Shown: one piece after another, positions 1 to 8,584 of the stretch
How the letters are laid out: the number at the start of each line of letters is the position of its first letter
How positions within the stretch are numbered: position 1 is the stretch's first letter
Notes under the pieces: model-generated
What the model saw: the letters and a program-made list of their open reading frames with translations, nothing else
What the model was told of the DNA's origin: nothing
Databases searched by the model: none
Assembly: GCA_029776735.1 (NCBI GenBank)
Contig: JAKOUL010000116.1
Coordinates: 1-38,582 of the forward strand
DNA from: Dictyoglomota bacterium
Lineage (GTDB): Bacteria > Dictyoglomota > Dictyoglomia > Dictyoglomales > Dictyoglomaceae
Direction of reading: 5' to 3'
Length of the DNA stretch: 38,582 nucleotides
Made by a program: the position numbers and the translations under genes

Positions 1-1
1 A

Positions 2-274
2 GAGGGTGCAGATGTAGTGAAACTTTTCCCAGCGGATACATTAGGTCCAAAGTATATAAAAGCAATTCATGGTCCTATGCCTTATGTAAAGATATCTCCT
101 ACTGGAGGGGTAAGTCTTGAAAATGCTGGAGAATTTATAAAGGCAGGAGCATGTTTTGTGGGTGTTGGTGGTAATCTTGTAGATAAAAAAGTAATTGCAG
201 AGAGAAAGTTTGAGATTTTAACAGAAAGAGCAAAACAATATGTAGAGGAGATAAAAAAGGCGAGAAGTAAATAA
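2..274 (+). CDS. KDPG/KHG-type aldolase, C-terminal part (5' end outside window)
   Basis: This is the end of a class I aldolase of the 2-keto-3-deoxy-6-phosphogluconate / 4-hydroxy-2-oxoglutarate family, which splits KDPG to pyruvate and glyceraldehyde-3-phosphate in sugar-acid catabolism. The frame is open to the left edge, so no start is visible. Family marks seen: VVKLFPA, whose lysine (codon 20-22) is the Schiff-base lysine in the family, then GPKYIKAIHGP, the phosphate-binding PTGGV, and a GVGGNL segment near the end. A basic tail closes the protein. A strong terminator follows directly, so this is the last gene of its transcript; a sugar kinase gene is often the partner upstream but cannot be seen here. 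Family assignment is firm; the exact substrate (KDPG, KHG or KDPGal) is not resolved. Confidence 0.88.
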   Translation, partial: EGADVVKLFPADTLGPKYIKAIHGPMPYVKISPTGGVSLENAGEFIKAGACFVGVGGNLVDKKVIAERKFEILTERAKQYVEEIKKARSK

Positions 275-309
275 TTTTTCTACAAGTTTTCTAATTCAAC
301 TTTATTTGA

Positions 310-346
310 GCCAAGGAGAGTGATTAAACTTTTCCTTGGCTTTTTT
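310..346 (+). terminator. Rho-independent terminator after the aldolase gene
   Basis: A perfect 8-bp stem, GCCAAGGA (310-317) with TCCTTGGC (333-340), is followed at once by a run of six T. It lies 35 bases after the aldolase stop codon. Confidence 0.85.
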
Positions 347-550
347 ATTTGTAAACTCAGCGGTTTTGTAAATAAATTTAATTAATAAATAGATATCTTT
401 CTGAAAAAAGAAAAATAATTCTTCTTCCAAAATAATGTAAATGATTTTACAGTTTCAACTGGTATTAGCTATATTTCATAAACTTTTTAATAAAAAATTT
501 TATATAAAAGTAGATAAAAATTTCTTGTAATCATGATCAAATTCTTAGGT

Positions 551-570
551 AATAGAATAACTATTCTATT
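551..570. repeat. AT-rich palindrome with T tract
   Basis: Arms AATAGAATA (551-559) and TATTCTATT (562-570) are exact reverse complements around two bases, followed by further T residues to 574. It could be a weak terminator or a regulator site; the low-GC stem makes termination in a thermophile doubtful. Confidence 0.35.
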
Positions 571-656
571 TTTTAGAATTTATGAAATTTCAAGAAGGTT
601 TTTGTTCATTTTTTTAATTTTATTTCAACCTCATTAACTTCTGCCCCCTCATTTCT

Positions 657-683
657 GCCTCCTTCAATATATTTGAAGGAGGC
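657..683. repeat. Strong hairpin enclosing a Shine-Dalgarno motif on both strands
   Basis: Arms GCCTCCTTCAA (657-667) and TTGAAGGAGGC (673-683) pair perfectly over 11 bp around a 5-base loop. No T run follows on either strand, so it is not a standard terminator. Each strand carries AAGGAGG in the 3' arm of the folded RNA, paired to CCTCCTT. On the minus strand an ATG lies five bases beyond the stem and opens only a 10-codon frame. Function unknown. Confidence 0.55.
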
Positions 684-867
684 GGATGTACTTTAAAAAT
701 TAGGTAAAATCTTAATAAATCTTTTGAAGTAAGAATGGAAAATTTTGGAATAATTTAAGTATATTTGTATTTTAGACATCTTTTGCGAGGAATGAGGATT
801 CTGACGTTTTAAAAAATTAAAAGATTTTGTAATAAAAGCTCATTATATAAGAATTGACAAACTAATC

Positions 868-894
868 TTGATTTTTAAAAGTAAAAGCTATAAA
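868..894 (+). promoter_or_regulatory. Weak candidate promoter for the defence operon
   Basis: TTGATT (868-873) and TATAAA (889-894) are separated by 15 bases, shorter than ideal, about 40 bases before the first start codon. A better -35 (TTGACA at 854-859) lacks a matching -10 at 16-18 bases. Low confidence. Confidence 0.3.
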
Positions 895-932
895 TTTATA
901 CTTGGAATAAAATAAGCAAGGGGGGAATATCT

Positions 933-1526
933 ATGTATGATAAGAAGCTATTAGATGAATTATTTGGTGATACTGAAGATGAAATATGTTCTCTCTTTGA
1001 AAAACTCATTGAAAAAATTGATTCCAAAATAAAAGATGTGAACAATATTGGAGCTGAAGCTTTTGAAAAGGGAAGATATGACGAGGTAGAGAAAACTCGT
1101 GAGCAAGCAGTAAAATTAGAAGAAATAAAAAACAAGGTTATATCCCTAAAAAATGAACTAACAGATCTGGCAGGTAAGATTGAAGATAGCCCAAAAAATC
1201 AGAAAGAATTTGAAAGTCCAAGAAAATTACGTAGAGGTGAGTGCACTCCAAAAACTTCTTATTATATTCCTATTCTAAAAGCTTTGGTAGAGATGGGTGG
1301 AAGAGGAAGAGTTTATGAGGTGCTTGATAGAGTATTTGAAATTATGGAACCTACCTTAAAACCTATTGATCTTGAGCTACTACCTCGTAATGGGGGGTTA
1401 CGCTGGCGTAATGCTGCACAATGGGCTCGCGTAGACATGGTAAAAGAGGGACTGCTAAAATCAGATTCTCCCTATGGTATCTGGGAGATTACTGATAAAG
1501 GAAGAGAAATGTTGAAAAATAGGTAA
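933..1526 (+). CDS. Mrr_N-like winged-helix protein with N-terminal coiled coil
   Basis: A 197-residue protein in two parts. Residues 1-95 are very rich in E and K and should form long helices or a coiled coil. Residues about 107-195 look like the winged-helix domain found at the N terminus of Mrr-type restriction proteins: YYIPILKALVEMGGRGRVYEV, then RWRNAAQWARVDMVKEGLL, then GIWEITDKGREML. There is no nuclease motif after it, so it is probably a DNA-binding accessory or regulator rather than an endonuclease. The start is ATG 933 behind AAGGGGGGAA. The helicase gene begins 59 bases downstream on the same strand, so co-transcription is likely. The domain match is from memory of the family; the role in the operon is inference. 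Confidence 0.72.
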   Translation: MYDKKLLDELFGDTEDEICSLFEKLIEKIDSKIKDVNNIGAEAFEKGRYDEVEKTREQAVKLEEIKNKVISLKNELTDLAGKIEDSPKNQKEFESPRKLRRGECTPKTSYYIPILKALVEMGGRGRVYEVLDRVFEIMEPTLKPIDLELLPRNGGLRWRNAAQWARVDMVKEGLLKSDSPYGIWEITDKGREMLKNR

Positions 1527-1585
1527 TCTCTAAATATAATATTATTAACTAAATAATTTTTGGAAAGGATAATTCATCTTTTATA

Positions 1586-4500
1586 ATGAAGAATTTTATC
1601 ACCAATAGTAATGTAGAAAATCTAAGAAAGCGAGTTTCTGACCTTATTTCTGCAAGCGAAGAACTCAAATTTTTAGTAGCTTTTTTCTATTTTTCAGGTC
1701 TTAAGGAACTTTATAATGCCCTTATAAAAAATCCTGACGTTATCATGAAGGTATTAGTAGGGCTAAATGTAGATAAGTTCAATTATCAGTTAATAGAATA
1801 TGCAGATTTAGATGATCAAAATGGTATTTTATCCAACGATGAGATAGTTACAAAGTTTTTTGATTCTATAAGAAAGTCCATAAATACAGAGAAGTTTGAT
1901 AATAAAGAGTTTTATGAGCAGGTAAAATTTTTTATTAATTTGATAAAAAATAACCGTTTAATAATAAGAAAAACAGTAAGACCAAATCATTCCAAACTGT
2001 ATATTTTTAAGATAAAAGACTCCATAGTGAAAAATAAATTATTTATTACAGGGAGTAGTAATCTTACAAGTTTTGGGCTTGCAACTCAAGATGAGTTTAA
2101 CGTGGAAATTAGTGATTATGGTGTGGACGATGCAGAAGCGTATTTTGATAATTTCTGGGAATCTGCCATTAAAATTACAGAAGATGATTATAAAGAAAGA
2201 CTAATAGAACTTCTTGAAAAAGAGACTCTCATTAAAGAAATTTCACCTTTTGAAGCCTATGCTTTGGTTTTAAAAATTTATTTGGATACCTTTGAGAAGA
2301 AAGAGATAGGAGAAAGTTTAGAAAAGAAGTTTAAGAAAAACAATTATATCCCATACAAATATCAGATGGATGCTGTAGAACAGGCTTTATCTGTAATTGA
2401 AAAACACAATGGGGTAATCCTTGCTGATGTAGTGGGTTTAGGTAAAACAGTTATTGCTTGTGCTATTGCCTCTGAATTAAAGAAAAGAGGAATAATAATC
2501 TGTCCTCCTGGGATTATGGGTGATCCAAGAAGTAAAGATTCAGGTTGGAATATGTATAAAGATCAATTTGGATTATATGATTGGGAAGTTTGGTCTTTGG
2601 GAGATTTAGATAAATTACAAGAGTATCTTAGAAAAAATAAGGATGTGGAAGTAATAATTATTGATGAGGCACATAGATTTAGAAATGAAGATACAAAAAG
2701 TTATGAGTATCTAAAGAATATATGTAGAAATAAAATTGTTATTCTCCTTACTGCTACACCTTTAAATAATCGTCCTGCGGACATCTTATCATTACTAAAA
2801 CTATTTACCATACCTAAAAAATCATCTATAACCTTGGAAGATAATTTAGTTTCTAAATTTATAACTTTTAAGAACACTTTTGATAGACTTGCCTACATCA
2901 AGAAATATTATAATTCTCCCGATAAGCAAAAAATCAATAAAGCTTTTAATAACTATAAAACACTTTTTGGAGAGGAGTTTAGCCCTTCTCAAGGGCTGAA
3001 GAAGATTAATCAGCGAGCTAAATATCTTGCTCAACAAATTAGAGATGTAATAGAGCCTGTTACTATTAGAAGAAATAGATTAGATTTACAAGAAAATCCA
3101 GCCTATAAAGGTGAAATTAAAAATCTTTCAAAAGTTGCTGATCCAAAGGAATTATTTTTTGAATTAGATAGGGAACAATCTGAGTTTTATGATACTGTAA
3201 TTAAAAAATACTTTGCTGATCCTGAAGATGGCGGATCTTTTAGAGGAGCTATTTATAGACCTTTTGAATATGAGATAGATAAACAAAAAATTAAAGCTGA
3301 AGAAAAATTAACTCAAAAGGAAATTTTTGAGTATCATAGCCAAAGAAACCTTTATGATTTTATGAGAAGATTGTTAGTAAAAAGATTTGAAAGCTCTTTT
3401 GGAGCCTTTGAGCAAAGTTTAAAGAATTTCAAAGATATTACAGCATCTGCTTCAGAGTTTGTTAAAAAAACTGGGAAATACATCCTTGATAGAGATTTAC
3501 TTGAAAAAATCTATGATAAAGATGTAGAAGAGATAGAAGAGTATTTAGCTAAATATAGTGAAGATATCAAGAAGGAAATATATCCGAAGAACTATAAGAT
3601 ATATGAATTGGAAAAATTTAAATATAAAGAAGAATTTATTAGAGATATAGAAACTGATTTAGAACTTTTTAATAAGGTACTTAATGAACTGAAACAATTA
3701 GGATTAGTTAACAAAGATCCAAAGATACAATGTGTTATAGAATTTATGAAGAAGAGTTTAGAAGATGAACCTGAGAGAAAAATTGTAGTATTTTCAGAAT
3801 ATATAGATACAGTTGAGTACTTAGAATTGCACTTAGATAGAGCTTTTAAAGATAGAGTCTTGACTATTACTGGAAATCTAACAAAAAACAAGTTAGATGC
3901 CATTTATAAAAATTTTGATGCCTCATTTTCTAACTATGAAAATAAATATGATATTCTCCTCTGTACTGATAAACTTTCTGAAGGTTTTAATCTTAATAGG
4001 GCTGGTATTGTTATAAACTATGATATACCTTGGAATCCTGTTCGTGTAATTCAAAGGGTAGGTAGAATAAACCGTATAGGTAAAAAGGTATTTGATGAGC
4101 TTTATGTAATAAACTTCTTCCCTACAGAAAAAGGAGCAGAATTGGTAAAGTCCCGAGAAATAGCAGCAAATAAAATGTTTTTAATCCACAACACCTTAGG
4201 AGAGGATTCAAAGTATTTTGATATAGATGAGGAGCCAACATCTGCAAAACTTTATGAAAGAATCAATCAGAATCCAGAAAAATTAGAAGAAGAGAGCTTC
4301 TATACAAAGGTTTTAAAAATATATGATGAAATAAAGGAGAAATATCCTAAGGTTGTATCTAACCTTTCTAAAATTCCTCCAAGAGTAAAGGTTGCAAAGA
4401 AATATGATGAAAATGAAATTTTAGTTTTTATTAAAAAGGAGAGGTTACATATCTATCATGCTCAAATTAATGAGGAAAATAAACCTGATTACTCTCAGGT

Positions 4501-4942
4501 AGCCTTGGAACATATACTAAATAAAATAGAGTGCTCTTTTGATGAAAAAGCCTTACCCTTAAGTGATACATTCTGGGATATATATGAAGAGATTAAGAAT
4601 CCTAAGGAAAGACCTTTTTCTCTTCCAGAAAAAAGTTTAGAGCAACAAGCTATAAATAATTTAAAGACTCTTAGGAAAATAAATAATGATGAGATATATA
4701 AATATAAAAATTTCCTTGAGATATTATTAGAAGATATTATAGATTATGGAACATTACCTGATTATACCTTAAGAAGAATATCAAATTTAGAGATAAAAGA
4801 TGCTGAAAAAATCAAGAAAACAATTCAAGAGATAGAATCCTTAAAAGAAGAACTTGGAGAGGATTACTTAGAGAAGGAAAAACTGAGACAAAAAAATTTA
4901 ACTAAAGAAATTATAGTTGCTATTGAGAATAGAAAACTATGA
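1586..4942 (+). CDS. PLD-nuclease / SNF2-type superfamily 2 helicase fusion, restriction-like
   Basis: A 1118-residue protein predicted to bind DNA, hydrolyse ATP and cut. The N-terminal domain (about 1-210) is a phospholipase D-type nuclease fold: H135-S-K137 is followed by GSSNLT at 156-161, the HxK...GSxN signature. A single copy is visible, so an active enzyme would need to dimerise. The helicase core follows: GLGKT at 284-288 (Walker A), DEAH at 360-363 (Walker B), LTATP at 388-392 (motif III), a large insertion, and motif VI QRVGR starting at 823. The C-terminal third is charged and helical. No strong ribosome site is seen before ATG 1586 (AAAGGATAATTC lies further up). Its stop overlaps the methylase start by four bases (ATGA), indicating tight coupling. 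The layout recalls DISARM-like and related helicase-methylase defence systems; the exact system is not identified. Confidence 0.85.
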   Translation: MKNFITNSNVENLRKRVSDLISASEELKFLVAFFYFSGLKELYNALIKNPDVIMKVLVGLNVDKFNYQLIEYADLDDQNGILSNDEIVTKFFDSIRKSINTEKFDNKEFYEQVKFFINLIKNNRLIIRKTVRPNHSKLYIFKIKDSIVKNKLFITGSSNLTSFGLATQDEFNVEISDYGVDDAEAYFDNFWESAIKITEDDYKERLIELLEKETLIKEISPFEAYALVLKIYLDTFEKKEIGESLEKKFKKNNYIPYKYQMDAVEQALSVIEKHNGVILADVVGLGKTVIACAIASELKKRGIIICPPGIMGDPRSKDSGWNMYKDQFGLYDWEVWSLGDLDKLQEYLRKNKDVEVIIIDEAHRFRNEDTKSYEYLKNICRNKIVILLTATPLNNRPADILSLLKLFTIPKKSSITLEDNLVSKFITFKNTFDRLAYIKKYYNSPDKQKINKAFNNYKTLFGEEFSPSQGLKKINQRAKYLAQQIRDVIEPVTIRRNRLDLQENPAYKGEIKNLSKVADPKELFFELDREQSEFYDTVIKKYFADPEDGGSFRGAIYRPFEYEIDKQKIKAEEKLTQKEIFEYHSQRNLYDFMRRLLVKRFESSFGAFEQSLKNFKDITASASEFVKKTGKYILDRDLLEKIYDKDVEEIEEYLAKYSEDIKKEIYPKNYKIYELEKFKYKEEFIRDIETDLELFNKVLNELKQLGLVNKDPKIQCVIEFMKKSLEDEPERKIVVFSEYIDTVEYLELHLDRAFKDRVLTITGNLTKNKLDAIYKNFDASFSNYENKYDILLCTDKLSEGFNLNRAGIVINYDIPWNPVRVIQRVGRINRIGKKVFDELYVINFFPTEKGAELVKSREIAANKMFLIHNTLGEDSKYFDIDEEPTSAKLYERINQNPEKLEEESFYTKVLKIYDEIKEKYPKVVSNLSKIPPRVKVAKKYDENEILVFIKKERLHIYHAQINEENKPDYSQVALEHILNKIECSFDEKALPLSDTFWDIYEEIKNPKERPFSLPEKSLEQQAINNLKTLRKINNDEIYKYKNFLEILLEDIIDYGTLPDYTLRRISNLEIKDAEKIKKTIQEIESLKEELGEDYLEKEKLRQKNLTKEIIVAIENRKL

Positions 4943-7900
4943 GTGAAAGTGATATTTTACGATCAATAATTAATGAATTTGATATAGAAAAATTTGAAAA
5001 CTTTTTCCGTCTGAAAAATCCTTATCTAAAATTTCCTAAGGAAGATATTTATTTAGAGGATAATGATTTTTCCAACGGCAAAAAGTTAGCAGAGGGATCT
5101 CTTAACGATGAAAAACTTATAATCTGCTCTTTTTTAGTAAATAAAGAATTATCAGAACGTACTGGTAAGAAAGCTCAATATGAATTAGGGAAAAAGATAT
5201 TAAAAAGGAATTTTGCAGATGCAGGAATATTCATATTCTATGATAAGAAAGGAGATTTTCGTTTTTCTCTTGTATATACTAATTATTTAGGTAAAGAGAG
5301 AGACTGGAGTAATTTCAGAAGGTTCACATATTTTGTAAGTAAAAACCAGACTAACAAAACTTTTCTAAAACAGATTGGAGAAGGAGACTTTTCTACTCTT
5401 GAGAAGATAAAAGAAGATTTTTCTATAGAACCAGTTACCAAAGAGTTTTATACAGAGCTTAAAGACTGGTATTTCTGGGCAATGGATAAAGTTTCATTCC
5501 CTACGGACTATAAATATAATGAGGATCCTAAAAAAGATAATGAAATTAGAAATGCTACAAATCTTATAAGGCTTATTACTCGTATCATCTTCATTTGGTT
5601 TTTAAAACAAAAATATTTAATACCTGATACCTTATTTGAGCCAGAAGAACTAAAGAATATTGTAAAAGATTTTAACGAAGGTCACAATTATTATAATACA
5701 ATACTTCAAAACCTTTTCTTTGCTGTCTTAAACCAGAAAATGTCAGAAAGAGGATTTGTAGAAGAAGGCAATTTTTTTGTTAATAGAAATCATTATGGGG
5801 TAAAGACGCTTTTCAGATATGCTGATAAATTTCTTATCCCTAAGGAAGAGGCATTAAAGCTATTTAGCCCTATACCTTTCTTGAATGGTGGTCTTTTTGA
5901 CTGTCTGGATAAAGAGGATGAAAATGGAAAAGTTATTTATATAGATGGTTTCTCAAGAGAAGAGAAAAAACAAGCACTAATCCCTGATGAACTCTTCTTT
6001 ACGAAAAAAGGGGAAACGGTACGTGGACTAATTGATATTCTCTCAAATTATAATTTCACCATAGATGAAAACACACCTATAGATCAGGAAATAGCTCTTG
6101 ATCCTGAACTTTTAGGTAAAGTGTTTGAAAATTTACTTGCAAATTATAATCCAGAGACTGCTACTACAGCCCGAAAAGCAACTGGAAGTTACTATACCCC
6201 AAGAGAGATTGTTGATTATATGGTAGAGGAATCTCTTACTCAGTATTTAATGCAGAAGAAAGATCTAAGTGAAGATGATATAAGAAGTATACTTTCTTAC
6301 TCTGATGAAGTTCCCAATCTTAATGAATATGAGAGGAATAATATAATAGAAGCAATCAGTCAGATAAAAATCATTGATCCTGCATGTGGCTCTGGAGCTT
6401 TCCCAATGGGAGTTTTACATAAATTGGTAAACGCTCTTCAAAAACTTGATAAAGATAACGAACTTTGGCATGAACTTCAATATCAAAATGCTTTGAGAGC
6501 TACCGAAGAAGTATTTCATAAAGAAGATAAAAAGATAAGAGAAGAATTATTAAAAGAGATCAATGATATTTTTGATGAAAGTATTCACTATCCAGATTAT
6601 GCTCGTAAACTTTATTTAGTTGAAAATTGTATATATGGAGTTGATATCCAGCCTATTGCAATACAAATAACTAAGCTTAGGTTCTTTATTTCTCTTCTCT
6701 TAGATCAAAAGGTAGATCCACAAAAAGAAAATTATGGAATTCGTCCCTTACCAAACCTTGAGACAAAATTTGTATCTGCAAATACTTTGGTAGGACTTGA
6801 ACATCCTCCTATTAGTCTTTATCCAAAGGAGATTATAGAGCTTGAAGATGAATTAAAAAAGATTCGTCATAAGTATTTTCAAGCAAAAACTCGGACTGAA
6901 AAACGTGAATGTCAAAGGAAAGATAGAGAGTTGAGAGAAAAATTATCGGAAGAATTAAAAGGCATTGGCTATCCTTCTGAAATTTCTAAGAAAGTTGCTG
7001 ATTTTGACCCCTATGATCAAAATGCTACCTCAGAATGGTTTGATCCAGAATGGATGTTTGGAGTAACTGATGGATTTGATATTGTGATTGGAAATCCACC
7101 TTATATCCAACTTCAAAAGAATCCTAGAGGACTTACTAATCTTTATGAAAATAAATTTTATGAGACTTTTGACCGTAGGGGAGATATCTATGTATTATTT
7201 TATGAGAAAGGAATGGAGCTTCTAAAAGATGGGGGACATCTCTGCTACATATCTTCCAATAAATGGATGCGTGCTGGTTATGGGGAAAAACTTAGAAAGT
7301 TTTTCTTAAAATACAACCCTAAAATTCTTATTGACTTAGGTCCTAATGTCTTTGAAAGCTCTACTGTAGATACAAATATCCTTTTAATTGAAAAATCTGA
7401 AAATAAAAATGCTCTAAAAGCTGTAACCATTGATGAAAATAAGAAAGAAGATGTTAATATTGCTGATATTCTCAAAAATAGGGGTATTGTCTTGCAAAAT
7501 TTAACTAAGGATGTCTGGTTTATAGGTAGTGATGCTGAGCAGCGGCTTAAGGAAAAAATAGAACACATAGGTAAGCCACTCAAGGATTGGGATGTAAAGA
7601 TTTACTATGGAATAAAAACAGGTCTTAATGAAGCCTTTATAATCAATAGTGCTAAAAGGGAAGAGATACTTAATAATTGTAAAGATGAAGAGGAGAGAAG
7701 ACGAACAGAAGCTATTATAAAACCTATATTACGAGGTAGGGATATTAAAAGGTATTACTATGAATGGGCTGGCTTGTGGGTGATAATAGCTAAATTTGGA
7801 TTTTATAAACAGTCATATTTTTATCCTGCTATTGTTGAGCATCTTAAAAAATATGAAAATGAATTGAAAAATAGAGGTCAGTGTAGATATACAAGACAAA

Positions 7901-8415
7901 ATAAAGATAGAATAAATTCTGATTATACAGGCCAACATCACTGGTTAGAGCTGGATAATAATCCTGATGATTATTATCTATCCGAGTTTGAGAAAGAGAA
8001 GGTGGTGTGGCAAAGAATTACACATCAACCAACCTTTTGCTTGGTTGATAAAAATATGTACATTTTAGATAGTATGGCCTTTTTTGTATCAGAGAAAAAA
8101 TTAAAATATCTAATGGCTGTTTTAAATTCTACAACTATCTTTTTTTATGTGAATAAAATAGTTCATCAATATGGTTTTACTGGATTTAGGCTATCAAATC
8201 AATATGTAGAAATTATGCCCATTCCTCCCATTACCCCCGCTAATGAATTGATTGTTAAACAGATAGAGGCACTTGTAGATAAAATCCTTGCAGATAAAAA
8301 GGAAAATCCAAATGCTGATACAAGTGAATTGGAGAGAGAAATAGATATGTTGGTGTATAAGCTATATGATTTGACTGAAGAAGAGATAATGATGGTAGAA
8401 AAGAATATAAAATAA
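4939..8415 (+). CDS. Eco57I-type N6-adenine DNA methyltransferase with TaqI-like specificity domain
   Basis: A 1158-residue DNA methylase predicted to transfer methyl from S-adenosylmethionine to adenine N6. Seen motifs: TGSYYTP at 415-421, the S-adenosylmethionine site DPACGSGAF from 480, and the catalytic NPPY at 719-722. The C-terminal part carries YGIKTGLNEAF, KPILRGRDIKRY and WQRITHQPTF, typical of TaqI-like target-recognition domains. Residues 1-200 resemble the N-terminal region of type IIG enzymes, but I see no clear PD-(D/E)XK centre, so cleavage may be supplied in trans by the PLD-helicase. The gene begins inside the stop of the helicase gene (4-base overlap). The protein ends with an E/K-rich helix. 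Self versus non-self marking by this enzyme is the expected role; the target sequence cannot be read from the gene. Confidence 0.88.
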   Translation: MSESDILRSIINEFDIEKFENFFRLKNPYLKFPKEDIYLEDNDFSNGKKLAEGSLNDEKLIICSFLVNKELSERTGKKAQYELGKKILKRNFADAGIFIFYDKKGDFRFSLVYTNYLGKERDWSNFRRFTYFVSKNQTNKTFLKQIGEGDFSTLEKIKEDFSIEPVTKEFYTELKDWYFWAMDKVSFPTDYKYNEDPKKDNEIRNATNLIRLITRIIFIWFLKQKYLIPDTLFEPEELKNIVKDFNEGHNYYNTILQNLFFAVLNQKMSERGFVEEGNFFVNRNHYGVKTLFRYADKFLIPKEEALKLFSPIPFLNGGLFDCLDKEDENGKVIYIDGFSREEKKQALIPDELFFTKKGETVRGLIDILSNYNFTIDENTPIDQEIALDPELLGKVFENLLANYNPETATTARKATGSYYTPREIVDYMVEESLTQYLMQKKDLSEDDIRSILSYSDEVPNLNEYERNNIIEAISQIKIIDPACGSGAFPMGVLHKLVNALQKLDKDNELWHELQYQNALRATEEVFHKEDKKIREELLKEINDIFDESIHYPDYARKLYLVENCIYGVDIQPIAIQITKLRFFISLLLDQKVDPQKENYGIRPLPNLETKFVSANTLVGLEHPPISLYPKEIIELEDELKKIRHKYFQAKTRTEKRECQRKDRELREKLSEELKGIGYPSEISKKVADFDPYDQNATSEWFDPEWMFGVTDGFDIVIGNPPYIQLQKNPRGLTNLYENKFYETFDRRGDIYVLFYEKGMELLKDGGHLCYISSNKWMRAGYGEKLRKFFLKYNPKILIDLGPNVFESSTVDTNILLIEKSENKNALKAVTIDENKKEDVNIADILKNRGIVLQNLTKDVWFIGSDAEQRLKEKIEHIGKPLKDWDVKIYYGIKTGLNEAFIINSAKREEILNNCKDEEERRRTEAIIKPILRGRDIKRYYYEWAGLWVIIAKFGFYKQSYFYPAIVEHLKKYENELKNRGQCRYTRQNKDRINSDYTGQHHWLELDNNPDDYYLSEFEKEKVVWQRITHQPTFCLVDKNMYILDSMAFFVSEKKLKYLMAVLNSTTIFFYVNKIVHQYGFTGFRLSNQYVEIMPIPPITPANELIVKQIEALVDKILADKKENPNADTSELEREIDMLVYKLYDLTEEEIMMVEKNIK

Positions 8416-8483
8416 AGAAGTTATTATGTTAATTTCACAAGTATTCTGTAAACCAATTGCTATCCAAATAATCACTATCTTTC

Positions 8484-8512
8484 TTGACAATGATTGAGAA
8501 AAATTGTAGTAT
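8484..8512 (+). promoter_or_regulatory. Sigma-70-type promoter for the GH94 genes
   Basis: A consensus TTGACA (8484-8489), 17-base spacer and TAGTAT (8507-8512) lie about 70 bases before the first phosphorylase start. This separates the phosphorylase transcript from the defence operon, although no terminator is visible between 8416 and 8483. Confidence 0.7.
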
Positions 8513-8545
8513 ACTTAACAATTAAAAGTTTCCTTTTGAAATTAT

Positions 8546-8554
8546 AAACGGTTT
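8546..8554. promoter_or_regulatory. Possible LacI-type operator half-palindromes
   Basis: AAACGGTTT is an odd palindrome (AAAC-G-GTTT) located between the promoter and the ribosome site AAGGGGG, where a repressor would block transcription. LacI-family operators often have a CG centre. Short, so chance is possible. Confidence 0.25.
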
Positions 8555-8584
8555 CTTAATTTAAAATGTTAAGGGGGTTTGCAC

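Larger units (their letters stand above)
347..932. other. AT-rich non-coding interval before the defence operon
   Basis: About 590 bases with frequent stops in all frames. I see no gene here above about 20 codons. It holds two inverted repeats (551-570 and 657-683, listed separately) and a weak promoter near its right end. Such a long spacer is unusual in this compact window and sits exactly at the border of the restriction-like operon, so it may be an insertion scar or hold a small RNA. That last point is inference. Confidence 0.5.

Noticed and set aside
347..932. CRISPR array or tRNA in the long gap
   Set aside because: No regularly spaced repeats and no cloverleaf-like pattern found by eye.
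896..1135. Minus-strand 79-codon frame opposite the Mrr_N-like gene
   Set aside because: S/F/L-rich shadow of an E/K-rich coding strand; no ribosome site.
4939..8415. Stand-alone type IIG restriction enzyme
   Set aside because: No nuclease centre visible, and the gene is translationally coupled to a PLD-helicase; kept as methylase of a multi-gene system.
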